Source: Mesoterricola sediminis (lineage in GTDB: Bacteria; Acidobacteriota; Holophagae; Holophagales; Holophagaceae). From it: a DNA stretch of 64,000 bases. Positions 43,098-52,319 of this stretch are shown here, in pieces (positions within the stretch are counted from its first letter, which is position 1; each line of letters starts with the position of its first letter). Under the pieces are notes generated by a model that did not search any database, was not told the DNA's origin, and was given only the letters and a program-made list of their open reading frames with translations. The DNA lies in contig NZ_AP027081.1 of the NCBI RefSeq assembly GCF_030295425.1, positions 2,587,001-2,651,000 on the forward strand. The letters run 5' to 3'. The position numbers and the translations under genes are program-made.

Positions 43098-45242
43098 TCA
43101 GGCCTCCGCGAGCGTCCGCAGGCCCTGGAGGGCCTTTTCCATGCTGGGGAAGACGGGCAGGCCCGCTTCCATGAGGGCCTGGCGGTAGGCCTCGTAGAGG
43201 GTGCCCCCCTCCACGGCCACGCCCAGGCGCTTGCCCGATTCCCGGGCGATTCCCGCCAGGGCCTGGGCGAAGGCCGCCATGGCGGCGGGCGACTCCGTGT
43301 CCAGGCGGCGCGTGAAGGGCACGAGGCCCACCACGAGGGTGTCGGCGCCGGACTGGGCCAGGAGCCGGGTGCAGGCCAGGTAGGCCTCGGCGTCGGCCAT
43401 GGGGGTCACGTCCAGGGGGAGGCGCGGGTTGACCAGGTCCTGGAGCTTGTGGGTCTCCAGGAGCGTTTTGAGGGCGGCGGTCCCGGCCTCGTCCAGCTGG
43501 TGGCCGCCGAGGGCCCCTTCCAGCACGTCGGCGCTGCACACGGACTCGAAGCCGGCGTTGGTGACGACGGCCACCCGGGAGGGGCGCCCCTCGGGGAAGG
43601 CCGCGAGCCAGGCCAGGGCGGCCTCGTAGCTGCCCATGGACTCGCAGACGATGACGCCGGCCCGCTTGAGGAGGGCCCGCTGCAGGGCCCAGTCCCCGGC
43701 CAGGGCCCCGGTGTGGCTGCTCGCGGCCTTCTGGCCCTCGGAGCTGCGGCCGCCCTTGTAGAGCACCACCCACTTGCCCTGGGCGGCGGCGGCGCGGGCC
43801 GCCTTGGCGGTGGCCAGGAGGTCGCCGGGCTGGAAGCCCTCCACGTAGGTGGCGATGACGCGGGTCTGGGCGTCCGAGGCCAGGGCCGCCACGAAGTCCG
43901 ACAGCTTGACGTCGATCTGGTTGCCGATGGAGACGGCGTAGCGGAGCGGGAGGTGCGGGGCCGTGGAGAGGCGGCTGATGAGGAAGGCGCCGCTCTGGCT
44001 GACCATGCTCAGGGCGCCCCCGCGGGCCTCCACCGGCAGCTTCTCCCGGGGGATGAAGAGGGTGTTCACCCGGCCTTCGCTGCTGACGAAGCCCAGGCCG
44101 TTGGGGCCCACCAGGGCCGGCGTCCAGAGGCCCCGGGCGCGGCGCTCCGCCAGGAGCTCCGAAACGGCCCGGCCCCGGCCCTCGGTGTCGGCACCGTCGC
44201 CCACGCCGCCGGGGACGAGGTAGACCACCTGGGCCCCCCCGCCCTGCGCGCAGAGCTGGCGGATGGCCTCCACGGTCTGGGCCGCGGGGAGGCAGAGGAT
44301 GAGCATGTCCACCGGGTTCGCGGCCAGGTCCTCCACGCCGTTGAGGCAGGGCAGGCCGTCGATCTCGGCGGTGTTCGGCTTGATGGGGATGATCGCCTTC
44401 CGGTCCAGGGTGGAGAGGAGGAGGTTGTCCATGATCATGCGCCCGGGGGTGCCGGGCCGGGCCGAGATGCCGGCCAGGGCGATGGTGCGCGGCTTCACCA
44501 GGAGGTCCAGGAGGCCCTTGGGATCGGGCCCGGGCGCGGGCGGCGCGGGGACCTCGCCCAGGGTGCCGACGCCGTCCAGGGCCACGGGGCGGCCCTGGGG
44601 ATCCAGGACGACGGGGTTCATCTCCAGGAGCTCCGCACCCATGCCGTCCAGCAGGTCCACGAGCTTCCACAGGCCCCGGAGCCAGTCCAGGATCGTGGTC
44701 TCGTCGGTCAGGGGCTTGCCCTGGCGCATCGCCCCCAGCCAGATCCTGCCCAGGTAGTGGGCCTTGAAGTCGGCCAGCGCCTGCTCGGGGGTGACGAGGC
44801 TCACCGGCCACAGGCAGGGGGCGATCTCCTCGCCCCAGGCGTTCGTGTGCAGGCCGCCGATGCCGAGGACCAGGGTCCAGCCCGCCTCGGGGGTCCGGCG
44901 CAGGGCCACGAGGGCCTCCGTGGGCAGGCCGGAGACCTTGCGGAAGTCGACCATCTCCACCACGAGCGTGCCCTTCCAGGCCCCGTGGGGGGCGCCGAGG
45001 GCCTCCATCTCGCGCGCCTGGGCCCAGATGCGGCCGGCGTCGAAGGCCTCGAACCGCACCAGGCCGAGGTCCGACTTGTGCCACACGTCCTGGGCCACGC
45101 CCTTCAGCACGACCTTCTCGCCGGGCGCGAAGGGCAGCGCCTGGGCGTCCTCGAGGCTCCGCACCAGGCCCCGGCGCAGGCCGGGCAGGCCCGCGCGGGC
45201 CAGCAGTTCGTAGGCGTCCTGTTCGTTGATGAACGTCGTCAT
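43098..45242 (-). CDS. ADP-forming acyl-CoA (acetyl-CoA) synthetase, fused beta-alpha subunits
   Basis: A 714-residue NDP-forming synthetase: acetyl-CoA (or another acyl-CoA), ADP and phosphate to acid, CoA and ATP. Residues 1-225 are the ATP-grasp beta part (VVLKGVAQDVWHKSDLGLV). From about 245 comes the CoA-binding and ligase alpha part (IALAGISARPGTPGRMI) with VSQSGAF and His510 in ASSHTGALAGDW, the expected phospho-His. The beta-alpha order is the reverse of the common alpha-beta fusion. With tryptophanase downstream, pyruvate from tryptophan could end as acetate with ATP made. Substrate range is not certain. Confidence 0.87.
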   Translation of the reverse strand: MTTFINEQDAYELLARAGLPGLRRGLVRSLEDAQALPFAPGEKVVLKGVAQDVWHKSDLGLVRFEAFDAGRIWAQAREMEALGAPHGAWKGTLVVEMVDFRKVSGLPTEALVALRRTPEAGWTLVLGIGGLHTNAWGEEIAPCLWPVSLVTPEQALADFKAHYLGRIWLGAMRQGKPLTDETTILDWLRGLWKLVDLLDGMGAELLEMNPVVLDPQGRPVALDGVGTLGEVPAPPAPGPDPKGLLDLLVKPRTIALAGISARPGTPGRMIMDNLLLSTLDRKAIIPIKPNTAEIDGLPCLNGVEDLAANPVDMLILCLPAAQTVEAIRQLCAQGGGAQVVYLVPGGVGDGADTEGRGRAVSELLAERRARGLWTPALVGPNGLGFVSSEGRVNTLFIPREKLPVEARGGALSMVSQSGAFLISRLSTAPHLPLRYAVSIGNQIDVKLSDFVAALASDAQTRVIATYVEGFQPGDLLATAKAARAAAAQGKWVVLYKGGRSSEGQKAASSHTGALAGDWALQRALLKRAGVIVCESMGSYEAALAWLAAFPEGRPSRVAVVTNAGFESVCSADVLEGALGGHQLDEAGTAALKTLLETHKLQDLVNPRLPLDVTPMADAEAYLACTRLLAQSGADTLVVGLVPFTRRLDTESPAAMAAFAQALAGIARESGKRLGVAVEGGTLYEAYRQALMEAGLPVFPSMEKALQGLRTLAEA

Positions 45243-45329
45243 GGGGGCAACTCCGGCAGATCGTCAGTCCGGATTATCCAGGCCCGCCCGAGTGCAGGGG
45301 GTCACTTCACCGCCGCCCGGCGGCGGGAC

Positions 45330-46220
45330 TCAGAGGCCCACGCTGACCCATCCGGACCGGCCCGGGATCTCCATGCGCCCGATCTCCGCCGCCGGGGGGT
45401 TGGCGGCCTTCAGGTCCGGCACCCAGTCGGCGTGGGTGCGGGCCACCACCTCCCGGTCCTTCAGGCCCTGGAGGAACTTCACGAAGGTCTCCGCCAGCGC
45501 CCCGCCCTCCACCTCCGTGTGGAGGGCGTAGACGTTCAGGGCGTCCTCCCGCACCAGCCCGAGGACCTTGGCGTTGACCTCGTCCGGCGTCAGGCCGTCC
45601 AGGCCCCGCAGCTCGTCCAGGGTGGGCAGGGTGGTGGGCACCTGGAGGGTGGCCAGGGTCCGCCCCCGCACCACGGGGTAGAAGGCGCGGGTGCCCCGGC
45701 AGTCGCCGGCGTAGTCGAGGCCGTAGGCCTCCTGGATCTCCAGGGTGTGGTCGTTGCAGCGCCAGGCCGGGCTCACCGCCCCCCGGGCCTTCTCCCCGAA
45801 GACGTCCTCGAAGCCCGCGTGGGCGTCCCGGAACCACGCTTCCAGCCAGGCCCGGGACTTGCGGTCCAGGAGGTCGTGGTACTGCACGTGGTCCCAGGCG
45901 TGGATGGCGACCTCATGGCCGGCCGCCTTCGCCAGGCGCATCTCCGCGGCGGCGCGCTTGCCGATCACCGGGGCCGGCAGGAGCACGCCGTACATCATGG
46001 TCTTCAGGCTGTAGTAGCTCCCGGCCTTGTTGCGCAACTGCTTGGCCAGGAAGCCCTTGCGGAAGATGCGACGCAGGGCCTTCCCGCTGCTGTCGGGGCC
46101 GAGGCTGAAGTAGAAGCTGGCCTGCATCCCCACCTTGTCCAGCATCCTAAGCAGGGCCGGGATGCCCTTCAGGGACCCCTCGAGGGTGTCCACGTCCACG
46201 CGGAGGGAGATCGTCTTCAT
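45330..46220 (-). CDS. ArnD-like polysaccharide deacetylase
   Basis: A 296-residue deacetylase of the NodB fold, the same length as E. coli ArnD, which deformylates undecaprenyl-phosphate-L-Ara4FN in lipid A modification. Metal motif is LRVDVDT (6-12) and HAWDHVQYH near 107-115. VSPAWRCNDHT and YALHTEVEGG are also ArnD-like. No other arn gene is in the window, so either the pathway is scattered or the enzyme acts on another lipid-linked sugar. It has no signal peptide, in line with cytoplasmic ArnD. Confidence 0.82.
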   Translation of the reverse strand: MKTISLRVDVDTLEGSLKGIPALLRMLDKVGMQASFYFSLGPDSSGKALRRIFRKGFLAKQLRNKAGSYYSLKTMMYGVLLPAPVIGKRAAAEMRLAKAAGHEVAIHAWDHVQYHDLLDRKSRAWLEAWFRDAHAGFEDVFGEKARGAVSPAWRCNDHTLEIQEAYGLDYAGDCRGTRAFYPVVRGRTLATLQVPTTLPTLDELRGLDGLTPDEVNAKVLGLVREDALNVYALHTEVEGGALAETFVKFLQGLKDREVVARTHADWVPDLKAANPPAAEIGRMEIPGRSGWVSVGL

Positions 46221-46281
46221 GGGACAAGTCTACCCGAGGCGGGCCCCCCTCCGCCGCGTCCCGGTCCCGGCGGCCGGAACC

Positions 46282-46788
46282 TCAGGCCGCGGACCCGTCC
46301 TTCAGGATCTCCTCGAACCGCCGGAAGAGGTGCGCCCGGGGGGCTTCGGGCACCTTCTTGAGGCGCATGCCGGCCTGCTCAGGGGTGCGGCCGCCCTTGG
46401 TCTGGTTGCAGAGGAGGCAGCAGGCGACGAGGTTCTGCCAGGCGGTCCGGCCGCCCTGGCAGAGGGGGATGATGTGGTCGATGGTGTCGGCCCGGTTGTG
46501 GCAGCCCTCGTACTGGCACTGGTAGTGGTCCCGCCGCATGACGCGCCGGTCCAGGCGGCCCATGAGGAGCTTGCTCTCCGCGCAGGCCCGGGCGTGGGGG
46601 AAGATGATCAGGAGGATCCGCCCCTTCAGGTTGTCGTGGCGGTCGAGGCTCGCCGGATCCAGGACCATGGCCCGGCCGGAGGCCACGGCCCGGATGGCCT
46701 TGCGGCGGGCGACCTCCATCATCGGCACATAGTTCCGGTCCACGGCGATGACCGCGTTCCCTGCGGATCTGTCGGCCTTGTCTTTCAT
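46282..46788 (-). CDS. HNH endonuclease domain protein
   Basis: A 168-residue HNH protein. Residues 1-70 include VIAVDRNYVPMMEVARRKAIRAV, found in a common group of stand-alone bacterial HNH proteins. The HNH core follows: CQYEGC, TIDHIIPLCQGG, W-x-N and CCLLCNQTKGG, with two Cys pairs that bind a structural zinc. A GTG start two codons earlier is possible; ATG at 46788 has better spacing to AGGGGT. No restriction or phage partner is nearby. The group is widespread and its role unclear. Confidence 0.87.
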   Translation of the reverse strand: MKDKADRSAGNAVIAVDRNYVPMMEVARRKAIRAVASGRAMVLDPASLDRHDNLKGRILLIIFPHARACAESKLLMGRLDRRVMRRDHYQCQYEGCHNRADTIDHIIPLCQGGRTAWQNLVACCLLCNQTKGGRTPEQAGMRLKKVPEAPRAHLFRRFEEILKDGSAA

Positions 46789-46881
46789 GGTCACCCCTGG
46801 GTGGCCGTGGGGTCCCCTCCATTGTGCGGGACAACCCGGGCCCAGGGCAACCGGATGGATGCCGGCGGCGGCGGGAATCCG

Positions 46882-47301
46882 TCAGGGCACGCGCCAGGTG
46901 GCGGTCCGCGCCTCGCCCTCCCCCTCCAGGGCCAGTTCGGCGACCCAGGCGGTGGGCCAGGGGCCTTCCGTGCCGGCCCATTCCACCACCAGGTAGTCCC
47001 CGGGGGCGACGGTCTCCTCCAGCCCCAGGGTCCAGGCGCCGGTCTCGCCCAGGCGGTAGAGGTCCAGGTGATGGACGTGGGCGCCGGGCACGGCGTAGCG
47101 GTGCAGGACCGCGTAGGTCGGGGAGGCCACCTGGTCGGGGTCGCCGCCCAGGCCCTGGACGAAGCCCCTCGTCCACGTGGTCTTGCCGGCCCCCAGGGCG
47201 CCCCGCAGCAGCCAGGTGCCGCCCGGGGGGGTCGTCCGGGCCAGTTCGGCGCCCAGGGCCTCCGTGGCGGCCTCGCCGGCCAGGGGTCGGGTCTCAGTCA
47301 T
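46882..47301 (-). CDS. tsaE: tRNA threonylcarbamoyladenosine biosynthesis ATPase TsaE
   Basis: A 139-residue TsaE. Walker A is GALGAGKTT (34-42), then VASPTYAVLHRY, HHLDLYRL and VVEWAG. TsaE supplies ATP-dependent turnover for the TsaB/TsaD complex that makes t6A37 in ANN-decoding tRNAs. It overlaps the end of the nnr gene by eight bases, an arrangement common in bacteria. Confidence 0.95.
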   Translation of the reverse strand: MTETRPLAGEAATEALGAELARTTPPGGTWLLRGALGAGKTTWTRGFVQGLGGDPDQVASPTYAVLHRYAVPGAHVHHLDLYRLGETGAWTLGLEETVAPGDYLVVEWAGTEGPWPTAWVAELALEGEGEARTATWRVP

Positions 47302-48721
47302 GGGGTCCTCCGTGCAGGGTCCTGAGCAGGGCGGCCAGGGCTTCCCCCAGCTCGCGGATGAGGATGGGGCCGGGGCCCAGGCGGTCCGCGGCGGCGCCGT
47401 GGAGCCACACGGCCTCGGCGGCGGCCGCGCGGAGGTCGCCGCCGGCGGCGGCGGCCTGGGCCCCCCGGGCCCCCACCATGCCGGCCAGGAAATCGCCGGC
47501 GCCCCCGGTGCCGAGGCCGGGATGGCCGGTGGGATTGGCCCAGACCTCGGCCAGGCCGCCTCCGGCCACCAGCGTCTGGGCGCCCTTCAGGACCAGGACG
47601 CCAGGACCGTCCGCCACCTCCCGGACCCGGGCGATGCGGGCGTCGGGGCCCCGCCCCAGGGGCGCGGCCCCGGGGAACAGCCGGTTGAACTCACCCGGAT
47701 GGGGGGTGAGGACGGTGCCGGGCCGAGCCAGCCACCGGGGGCCTTCCCCCGGCTGCAGGGCGGAGGCGTCCAGCACCAGGGGGCCCTCCCAGGCGGGCAC
47801 CTCGGCGATGCCGCCGGGCCCCGCCACAAGGGCCGTGAAGCCGGCGGGGAGGGCGCCCTCCCAGGGGCGCACCATGGCCTCGGGCACCTGCCCGGCCACC
47901 TCGGCCCGCACCTCGGCGTCGCAGAAGACGGTCACCAGACCGGCGCCCATGCGCAGGGCCCCCAGGGCGGCGAGCACCGCCGCCCCGGCCATGCCCCGGG
48001 ATCCGGCCCGGATGGCCAGGTGCCCGGCCTCGCCCTTGTGGGTGTCCCAGCGCGGGGCGCGGGGCGCGGGGGCCTCCAGCAGGCGCAGGGCGCAGGGGCC
48101 CTCGCCCCGGAGGGGGATGGGGACGACGGAGATCGCGCCGCACAGGTCCCGGGCCGGGCGCAGGCCATGGCAGACCTTGAGGCGGCCGAAGGCGGCGGTG
48201 CGGGCGGCGGGGATCACGGGGCCGGGCACTTCAGCGGCGCTCGGATCCAGGCCCGACGGCAGGTCCAGGGCCAGGATCCGGGGGTGGCCGGCCAGGGCCC
48301 CGGCCCAGGCGGCGGCGGCGCCCCGCAGGGGGGGACGCGCCCCCAGGCCGAACAGGCCATCCACGACCCAGCCGGCGAAGCCTTCCACGGCGGCCTGGGG
48401 GTGGTCGGCCATGCGATAGGTCCCGCCGATCCCCTCCCAGAGCCGCGCCTGGAGGGCCGCGTCGCCCTTCCAGGCGGGCACCCCTTCCAGGACCCACACG
48501 TCCACGGCCCGGCCCCGCAGGCGCGCCAGGCGCGCCAGGGCCAGGGCGTCCCCGCCGTTGTTGCCGGGGCCCGCCAGCACGTGGAGGGGCCCCGAGGCGG
48601 GCAGCAGGTCCAGGGCGCCCAGGGCGGCGTGCTCCTGGAGGACCAGGGAGGGGACGCCCCAGCCCTGGATGGCGTCCGCTTCCAGGTCCCTCATGTCCTG
48701 GGCTGTCAGAAGCGGGATCAT
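47294..48721 (-). CDS. nnr: Bifunctional NAD(P)H-hydrate epimerase / ADP-dependent dehydratase
   Basis: A 475-residue two-domain repair enzyme. The N-terminal epimerase has VLAGPGNNGGDALALARLA (about 47-65) and LDLPSGLD. The C-terminal dehydratase has LTPHPGEFNRLF, LVLKGAQTLV and the GTGGAGDFLAG nucleotide loop. It restores NAD(P)H from its hydrated forms. It is coupled to tsaE. The family's usual KGDxGxxGVVGG segment is replaced by THKGEAGHLAIRAGS, a mild divergence. Confidence 0.93.
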   Translation of the reverse strand: MIPLLTAQDMRDLEADAIQGWGVPSLVLQEHAALGALDLLPASGPLHVLAGPGNNGGDALALARLARLRGRAVDVWVLEGVPAWKGDAALQARLWEGIGGTYRMADHPQAAVEGFAGWVVDGLFGLGARPPLRGAAAAWAGALAGHPRILALDLPSGLDPSAAEVPGPVIPAARTAAFGRLKVCHGLRPARDLCGAISVVPIPLRGEGPCALRLLEAPAPRAPRWDTHKGEAGHLAIRAGSRGMAGAAVLAALGALRMGAGLVTVFCDAEVRAEVAGQVPEAMVRPWEGALPAGFTALVAGPGGIAEVPAWEGPLVLDASALQPGEGPRWLARPGTVLTPHPGEFNRLFPGAAPLGRGPDARIARVREVADGPGVLVLKGAQTLVAGGGLAEVWANPTGHPGLGTGGAGDFLAGMVGARGAQAAAAGGDLRAAAAEAVWLHGAAADRLGPGPILIRELGEALAALLRTLHGGPHD

Positions 48722-48775
48722 GGGCGTCTCCGGGTTGAGCTAGGATAATACGTCCCCCCCTTCCAGGAGCATTCC

Positions 48776-49345
48776 GTGCGCAAAGTCCTGTTCGCCCTCA
48801 CCCTGGCCCTGCCCCTGCTGGCCGGCAACCCGAAGGTGGAGATCGCCACCAGCCTGGGCGCCTTCACCGTGGAGCTGGCCCCGGAGGCCGCCCCGGCGAC
48901 GGTCCAGAACTTCCTCGCCTATGTCCGCAACGGCACCTACAACGGCACCATCTTCCACCGGGTGGTGCGCGGCTCCATCACGGTGATCCAGGGCGGCCAG
49001 CACCTGCCCGACCTCTCCAAGAAGAACGTGGGGGCCTCCATCCGCAACGAGGCGGATCTGGCCAAGGCCAAGAAGCTCCTCAACACCCGCGGCACCATCG
49101 CCATGGCCCGGGAGAGCCTGCCCGATTCCGCCAAGGCGCAGTTCTTCATCAACGTGAAGGACAACCCCTCCCTCAACCACAAGGCCCGCACCCTGGGCGA
49201 CTTCGGCTACTGCCCCTTCGGCAAGGTGGTCAAGGGCATGGACGTGGTGGAGCGCATCTCGAAGGTGAAGACCTCCGAGCAGAAAGGCATGAAGGACGTG
49301 CCCGCGGCGCCGGTGACCATCGTCGCCGTCAAGGAAGTGCCCTGA
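48776..49345 (+). CDS. Secreted peptidyl-prolyl cis-trans isomerase (cyclophilin type)
   Basis: A 189-residue cyclophilin with GTG start at 48776 (AGGAGC site). Signal peptide cleaves near LLAG/N at 17. The catalytic FHRVV is at about 60-64, with QGG near 74, and AQFFINVKDNPSLNH and YCPFGKVVKGMDVV typical of the PpiA/PpiB group. It should isomerise Xaa-Pro bonds in the periplasm. It lies divergent to nnr. Confidence 0.93.
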   Translation: MRKVLFALTLALPLLAGNPKVEIATSLGAFTVELAPEAAPATVQNFLAYVRNGTYNGTIFHRVVRGSITVIQGGQHLPDLSKKNVGASIRNEADLAKAKKLLNTRGTIAMARESLPDSAKAQFFINVKDNPSLNHKARTLGDFGYCPFGKVVKGMDVVERISKVKTSEQKGMKDVPAAPVTIVAVKEVP

Positions 49346-49417
49346 GCAACTCCGTCACAACTGCTCCCGGGCCGGGCCCGGAACACCCTATAATCCGGGC
49401 ATAGCCTGGAGAGACCC

Positions 49418-49816
49418 ATGTCCACTTCCCCCATCCGCGTGATCATCGCCAAGCCTGGACTGGACGGCCATGACCGCGGCGCCAAGGTCGTGGCCCGCGC
49501 CCTCCGGGACGCGGGCATGGAGGTGATCTACACCGGCCTGCGCCAGACGCCGGCCCAGATCGTCGCCGCCGTCGAGCAGGAGGACGCCCAGGTGCTGGGC
49601 ATGTCCATCCTCAGCGGCGCCCACAACCAGATCTTCCCCGAGGTGATGCGCCTCATGAAGGAGAAGGGCATCGACGACGTGCTCGTGTTCGCCGGCGGCA
49701 TCATCCCCGACGAGGACATCCCGGGCCTTCAGGCCGTGGGGATCCGCGCGGTCTTCCAGCCCGGCACCAACACCGACGACGTGGTGGCCTTCATCCAGAA
49801 GGAACTCAAGGCTTGA
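49418..49816 (+). CDS. Cobalamin-binding protein (methylmalonyl-CoA mutase C-terminal domain type)
   Basis: A 132-residue stand-alone B12-binding domain. The motif D-x-H-x-x-G is Asp16-Gly-His18-Asp-Arg-Gly21, His18 being the lower cobalt ligand; then SILSGAHN and [12 protein letters not shown]. It matches the small subunit or C-terminal domain of methylmalonyl-CoA or related acyl-CoA mutases (McmB, HcmB). The large catalytic subunit is not in the window. A TATAAT at 49391-49396 lies 21 bases before the start. The 3' end overlaps lolA by 11 bases in convergent direction. Confidence 0.9.
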   Translation: MSTSPIRVIIAKPGLDGHDRGAKVVARALRDAGMEVIYTGLRQTPAQIVAAVEQEDAQVLGMSILSGAHNQIFPEVMRLMKEKGIDDVLVFAGGIIPDEDIPGLQAVGIRAVFQPGTNTDDVVAFIQKELKA

Positions 49817-50393
49817 GCCACCGGGTCCCGGCCGGGGCCTTGAACGTGAAGAGCGATCCCTCGAAGGGCTTCCCGGGCACCCGGGGGTCCTCGAAGGTGA
49901 GCACCTGCCTGGCGCCGGTGGGATCCGTCCAGGCCAGGCTCCGGGGCAGGCCGCCCCGCCCCGTCAGCGCCACGGGCGGCAGGCCCTTGGCGCGGGGTTC
50001 CAGGCTGAAGGCGTCGGCGCCGGGGCCGGGCTTCACCGTGTAGACCCGCTCCAGCGCGGCGGGATCCAGGAGCACCGCCAGCAGCGGGGCGTCCTTGAGG
50101 GCGCCCTGGATGTCCACCTTCTGGGCCGTGCGCGTCGAGGGATCGTACTGGACGAGGGAGGTGCCGTCGGCCACCAGGAGGAGGCCCTGGTGGTAGTCGA
50201 CCCGCAGCTTCCCGCCCCGGGCGAGGCGCAGCAGGCCGGTCCGCTTCAGCTGGCCGAACACGGCGCTCTCGGAGGTCTGGGTGAACCGGCTCTCCAGGCG
50301 GGGCGAGGCCGTGAAGGCCTTCCACCAGGCGGGCACCTGGGCCCCGGCCTGGCCCGCGGCGAGGAGGGCGATGAGCATCGGTGCTGCGTTCAT
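49806..50393 (-). CDS. Outer-membrane lipoprotein carrier LolA-like protein
   Basis: A 195-residue periplasmic protein with signal peptide (to about residue 18). The mature part follows Lol[37 protein letters not shown], then [12 protein letters not shown] and an Ala-Leu-Lys-Asp-Ala-Pro-Leu-Leu-Ala stretch. LolA ferries lipoproteins from LolCDE to the outer membrane. It lies one base downstream of the MglA-type gene, with which it is co-transcribed. Confidence 0.87.
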   Translation of the reverse strand: MNAAPMLIALLAAGQAGAQVPAWWKAFTASPRLESRFTQTSESAVFGQLKRTGLLRLARGGKLRVDYHQGLLLVADGTSLVQYDPSTRTAQKVDIQGALKDAPLLAVLLDPAALERVYTVKPGPGADAFSLEPRAKGLPPVALTGRGGLPRSLAWTDPTGARQVLTFEDPRVPGKPFEGSLFTFKAPAGTRWLKP

Positions 50394-51539
50394 TCAGGAC
50401 CTCTTCAGCTCGAGGGTGAGGTGTTCCAGCCCGCCATGCCCGGGCGCCGGGCGGTGGAGGGTGGCCTGGCCGACCTCGACTCCGGCCTGGCGAACGGTGA
50501 TCACCACCTCCAGGTCCCCGTCCTGGACGGCGGGGGCCAGGTCGACCCGGTGGGCCAGCATGCGGCTCGCCGCGGGGCGGGTCGGCAGGGGCACCGGCAG
50601 CGGCCGCAGGCCCGGCGAGGTCCCCCGGGGGGTGGGCGGCTTGATCACGACGCGGGGCACCGGCGGGGCGCCCTGGGGGGAGACCTTCACCCGCAGGGGG
50701 GCCATCACCTGGATCCCGGGGGCCCGGACGGGCTGGGTGCCGCGCTCCGGGGCCGGCGCAGCGAACCCGGAGGAGGTCTCGGCGTCGCCCCGGGTGTCCC
50801 GGGCGCCGGAGACGCCCTGGGTCTGGGTGGCGTCGGAAACGGGAGGGGGCGTCCGAAACTCCGCGGGCACCTGCAGGGACGCGGCATCGAGGGCCACCGG
50901 GGCGGGCGGCGGAGGCGGCGGCGGCGCGGGCGCCGTGCGGGCGCCGTCGGCCAGGTGGAGGGCCTTGATCTGGGCCAGCGCGATCCGGGTGATGCCCCGG
51001 AGGGTCTCGAAGACCCCCGTGCCGTCCTGGGCCACGGACTGGAAGCTCATGCGCCCGTCGGGATTGAGTTCCGCCTCCAGGGTCTCCACGGGGACGATGT
51101 TGCGCAGATCCCGCTTGTTCCACTGGAAGACGAGGGGGATGTCCTGGATGTCCAGCCCCAGTTCCCGCAGGTTGTCCCGGAGGTTCTGCAGGCTCTCCTT
51201 GTTGGCGTCCAGCATCGGCGTCTGGCTGTCGGCCACGAACACGATGCCGTCCACCCCCTTGAGCACGAGCTTGCGGGTGGAGTTGTAGAACACCTGGCCC
51301 GGCACCGTGTAGAGCTGCAGCTTGGTCTTGAAGCCGCCGACCATGCCCACGTCCATGGGCAGGAGGTCGAAGAAGAGGGTGCGGTCCGTCTCGGTGTTGA
51401 GGGAGACCATCTCGCCCCGGGCCTTCTGCGAGGTGCGGCCGTAGATGGTGTTGAGGTTGGTGGTCTTGCCGCACAGGCCCGGGCCGTAATAGACGATCTT
51501 CGTCGTCATCTGACGCGTGGCGTGATTGAAGAACACCAT
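50394..51539 (-). CDS. MglA-type small GTPase with long C-terminal extension
   Basis: A 381-residue protein. Residues 1-200 are an MglA-type Ras-like GTPase: G1 GPGLCGKT (19-26), TVPGQ (78-82) in place of DxxG, and NKRD (141-144). MglA is the polarity switch of Myxococcus; related GTPases are common in Acidobacteriota. A Pro/Ala linker (about 203-300) then leads to a final domain of about 70 residues with beta-type pattern (LEVVITVRQAGVEVGQATL). That extension is absent from ordinary MglA (about 195 residues). No mglB roadblock gene is adjacent. It heads a two-gene unit with lolA. Confidence 0.9.
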   Translation of the reverse strand: MVFFNHATRQMTTKIVYYGPGLCGKTTNLNTIYGRTSQKARGEMVSLNTETDRTLFFDLLPMDVGMVGGFKTKLQLYTVPGQVFYNSTRKLVLKGVDGIVFVADSQTPMLDANKESLQNLRDNLRELGLDIQDIPLVFQWNKRDLRNIVPVETLEAELNPDGRMSFQSVAQDGTGVFETLRGITRIALAQIKALHLADGARTAPAPPPPPPPAPVALDAASLQVPAEFRTPPPVSDATQTQGVSGARDTRGDAETSSGFAAPAPERGTQPVRAPGIQVMAPLRVKVSPQGAPPVPRVVIKPPTPRGTSPGLRPLPVPLPTRPAASRMLAHRVDLAPAVQDGDLEVVITVRQAGVEVGQATLHRPAPGHGGLEHLTLELKRS

Positions 51540-51658
51540 CCTGGAGTACTCCGGTTCCTGTCGAGTCTAGCGGGATCCGCCGCGCACAACCAACCTTTTG
51601 GACGACGTACGCGGCGCGCCCCCGGATGGGCCGGGGGCGCGCGGGAGCGAGGGATCGG

Positions 51659-52312
51659 TCAGCAGCTGCGCATCACGCCCACGAGCACGCCCTGGATGGC
51701 GATGCGGTCCGGCGCGAAGCACTTGGGGGACAGGTCGGGATTGTGGGGGATCAGCCAGACGCCCTGCGGATCCCGGCGGAATTCCTTGAGGGTCGCCTCC
51801 TCGCCGTCGATGAGGGCCACGACGCGGTCGCCGTTGCGGTAGTCGCCCCGGCGCTGGAGCACGACCAGGTCCCCGTCCAGGATGGAGTCCTCCATCATGG
51901 AATCCCCACGGACGCGAAGGACGAAGAGCTCCTGCCGGTCCCGGTGGATGCAGTTGGGCACCTCGAGGGGGATGGCGCGGGATTCGGGGATGAGCGGCGT
52001 GCCGGCGGCCACGTCGCCGCAGAAGGGCACGGAACGGCCCCGCTTGCTGTCGTCCTGGCCCCAGGCGCTGGGCTCCCGGGCGGGGGCACCGGCCTCCTGG
52101 GCGAGGACGATGTTGTTGCCCTTGCCGTGGCTCCGGTCCAGGAATCCCTTATCCATCAAGTGCTGGACATGCTTATGGATCGTGCTGACCGCGCTGGAGC
52201 CCACCCCTTCGGCAATCTCCTTCAACGTGGGGCTTCGCCCCTCCGTTTCGAGAAACTTACGGATGAACTGCAGGACAGCAAGCTGCCGTTTGGTGAGGTC
52301 CATTGGCTTCAT
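51659..52312 (-). CDS. lexA: LexA repressor
   Basis: A 217-residue LexA, repressor of the SOS genes. N-terminal winged helix with RSPTLKEIAEGVGSSAVSTI. The self-cleavage site is Ala103-Gly104 (VAAGTP), Ser138 is in GDSMMED and Lys176 in ATLKEF. The start is uncertain between 52312 (MKPMDLT) and 52303 (MDLT), because the promoter at 52320-52348 would begin the transcript about at the first ATG. A longer in-frame N-terminus would lie upstream of the promoter and is not credible. It is divergent from korA, 193 bases apart. Confidence 0.96.
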   Translation of the reverse strand: MKPMDLTKRQLAVLQFIRKFLETEGRSPTLKEIAEGVGSSAVSTIHKHVQHLMDKGFLDRSHGKGNNIVLAQEAGAPAREPSAWGQDDSKRGRSVPFCGDVAAGTPLIPESRAIPLEVPNCIHRDRQELFVLRVRGDSMMEDSILDGDLVVLQRRGDYRNGDRVVALIDGEEATLKEFRRDPQGVWLIPHNPDLSPKCFAPDRIAIQGVLVGVMRSC

Positions 52313-52319
52313 ACCCCAT

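Noticed and set aside
43003-43098. 31-codon frame overlapping the synthetase stop (TGATG) in the tnaA leader
   Set aside because: The start is coupled in position, but the peptide has no Trp, no recognisable feature and ends inside the hairpin. It is not enough for a gene or a TnaC-like leader peptide.
49360-49396. Full promoter for the B12-binding gene at TATAAT
   Set aside because: The -10 is perfect (49391-49396), but the bases at -35 spacing are GC-only, so I do not list it as a promoter.
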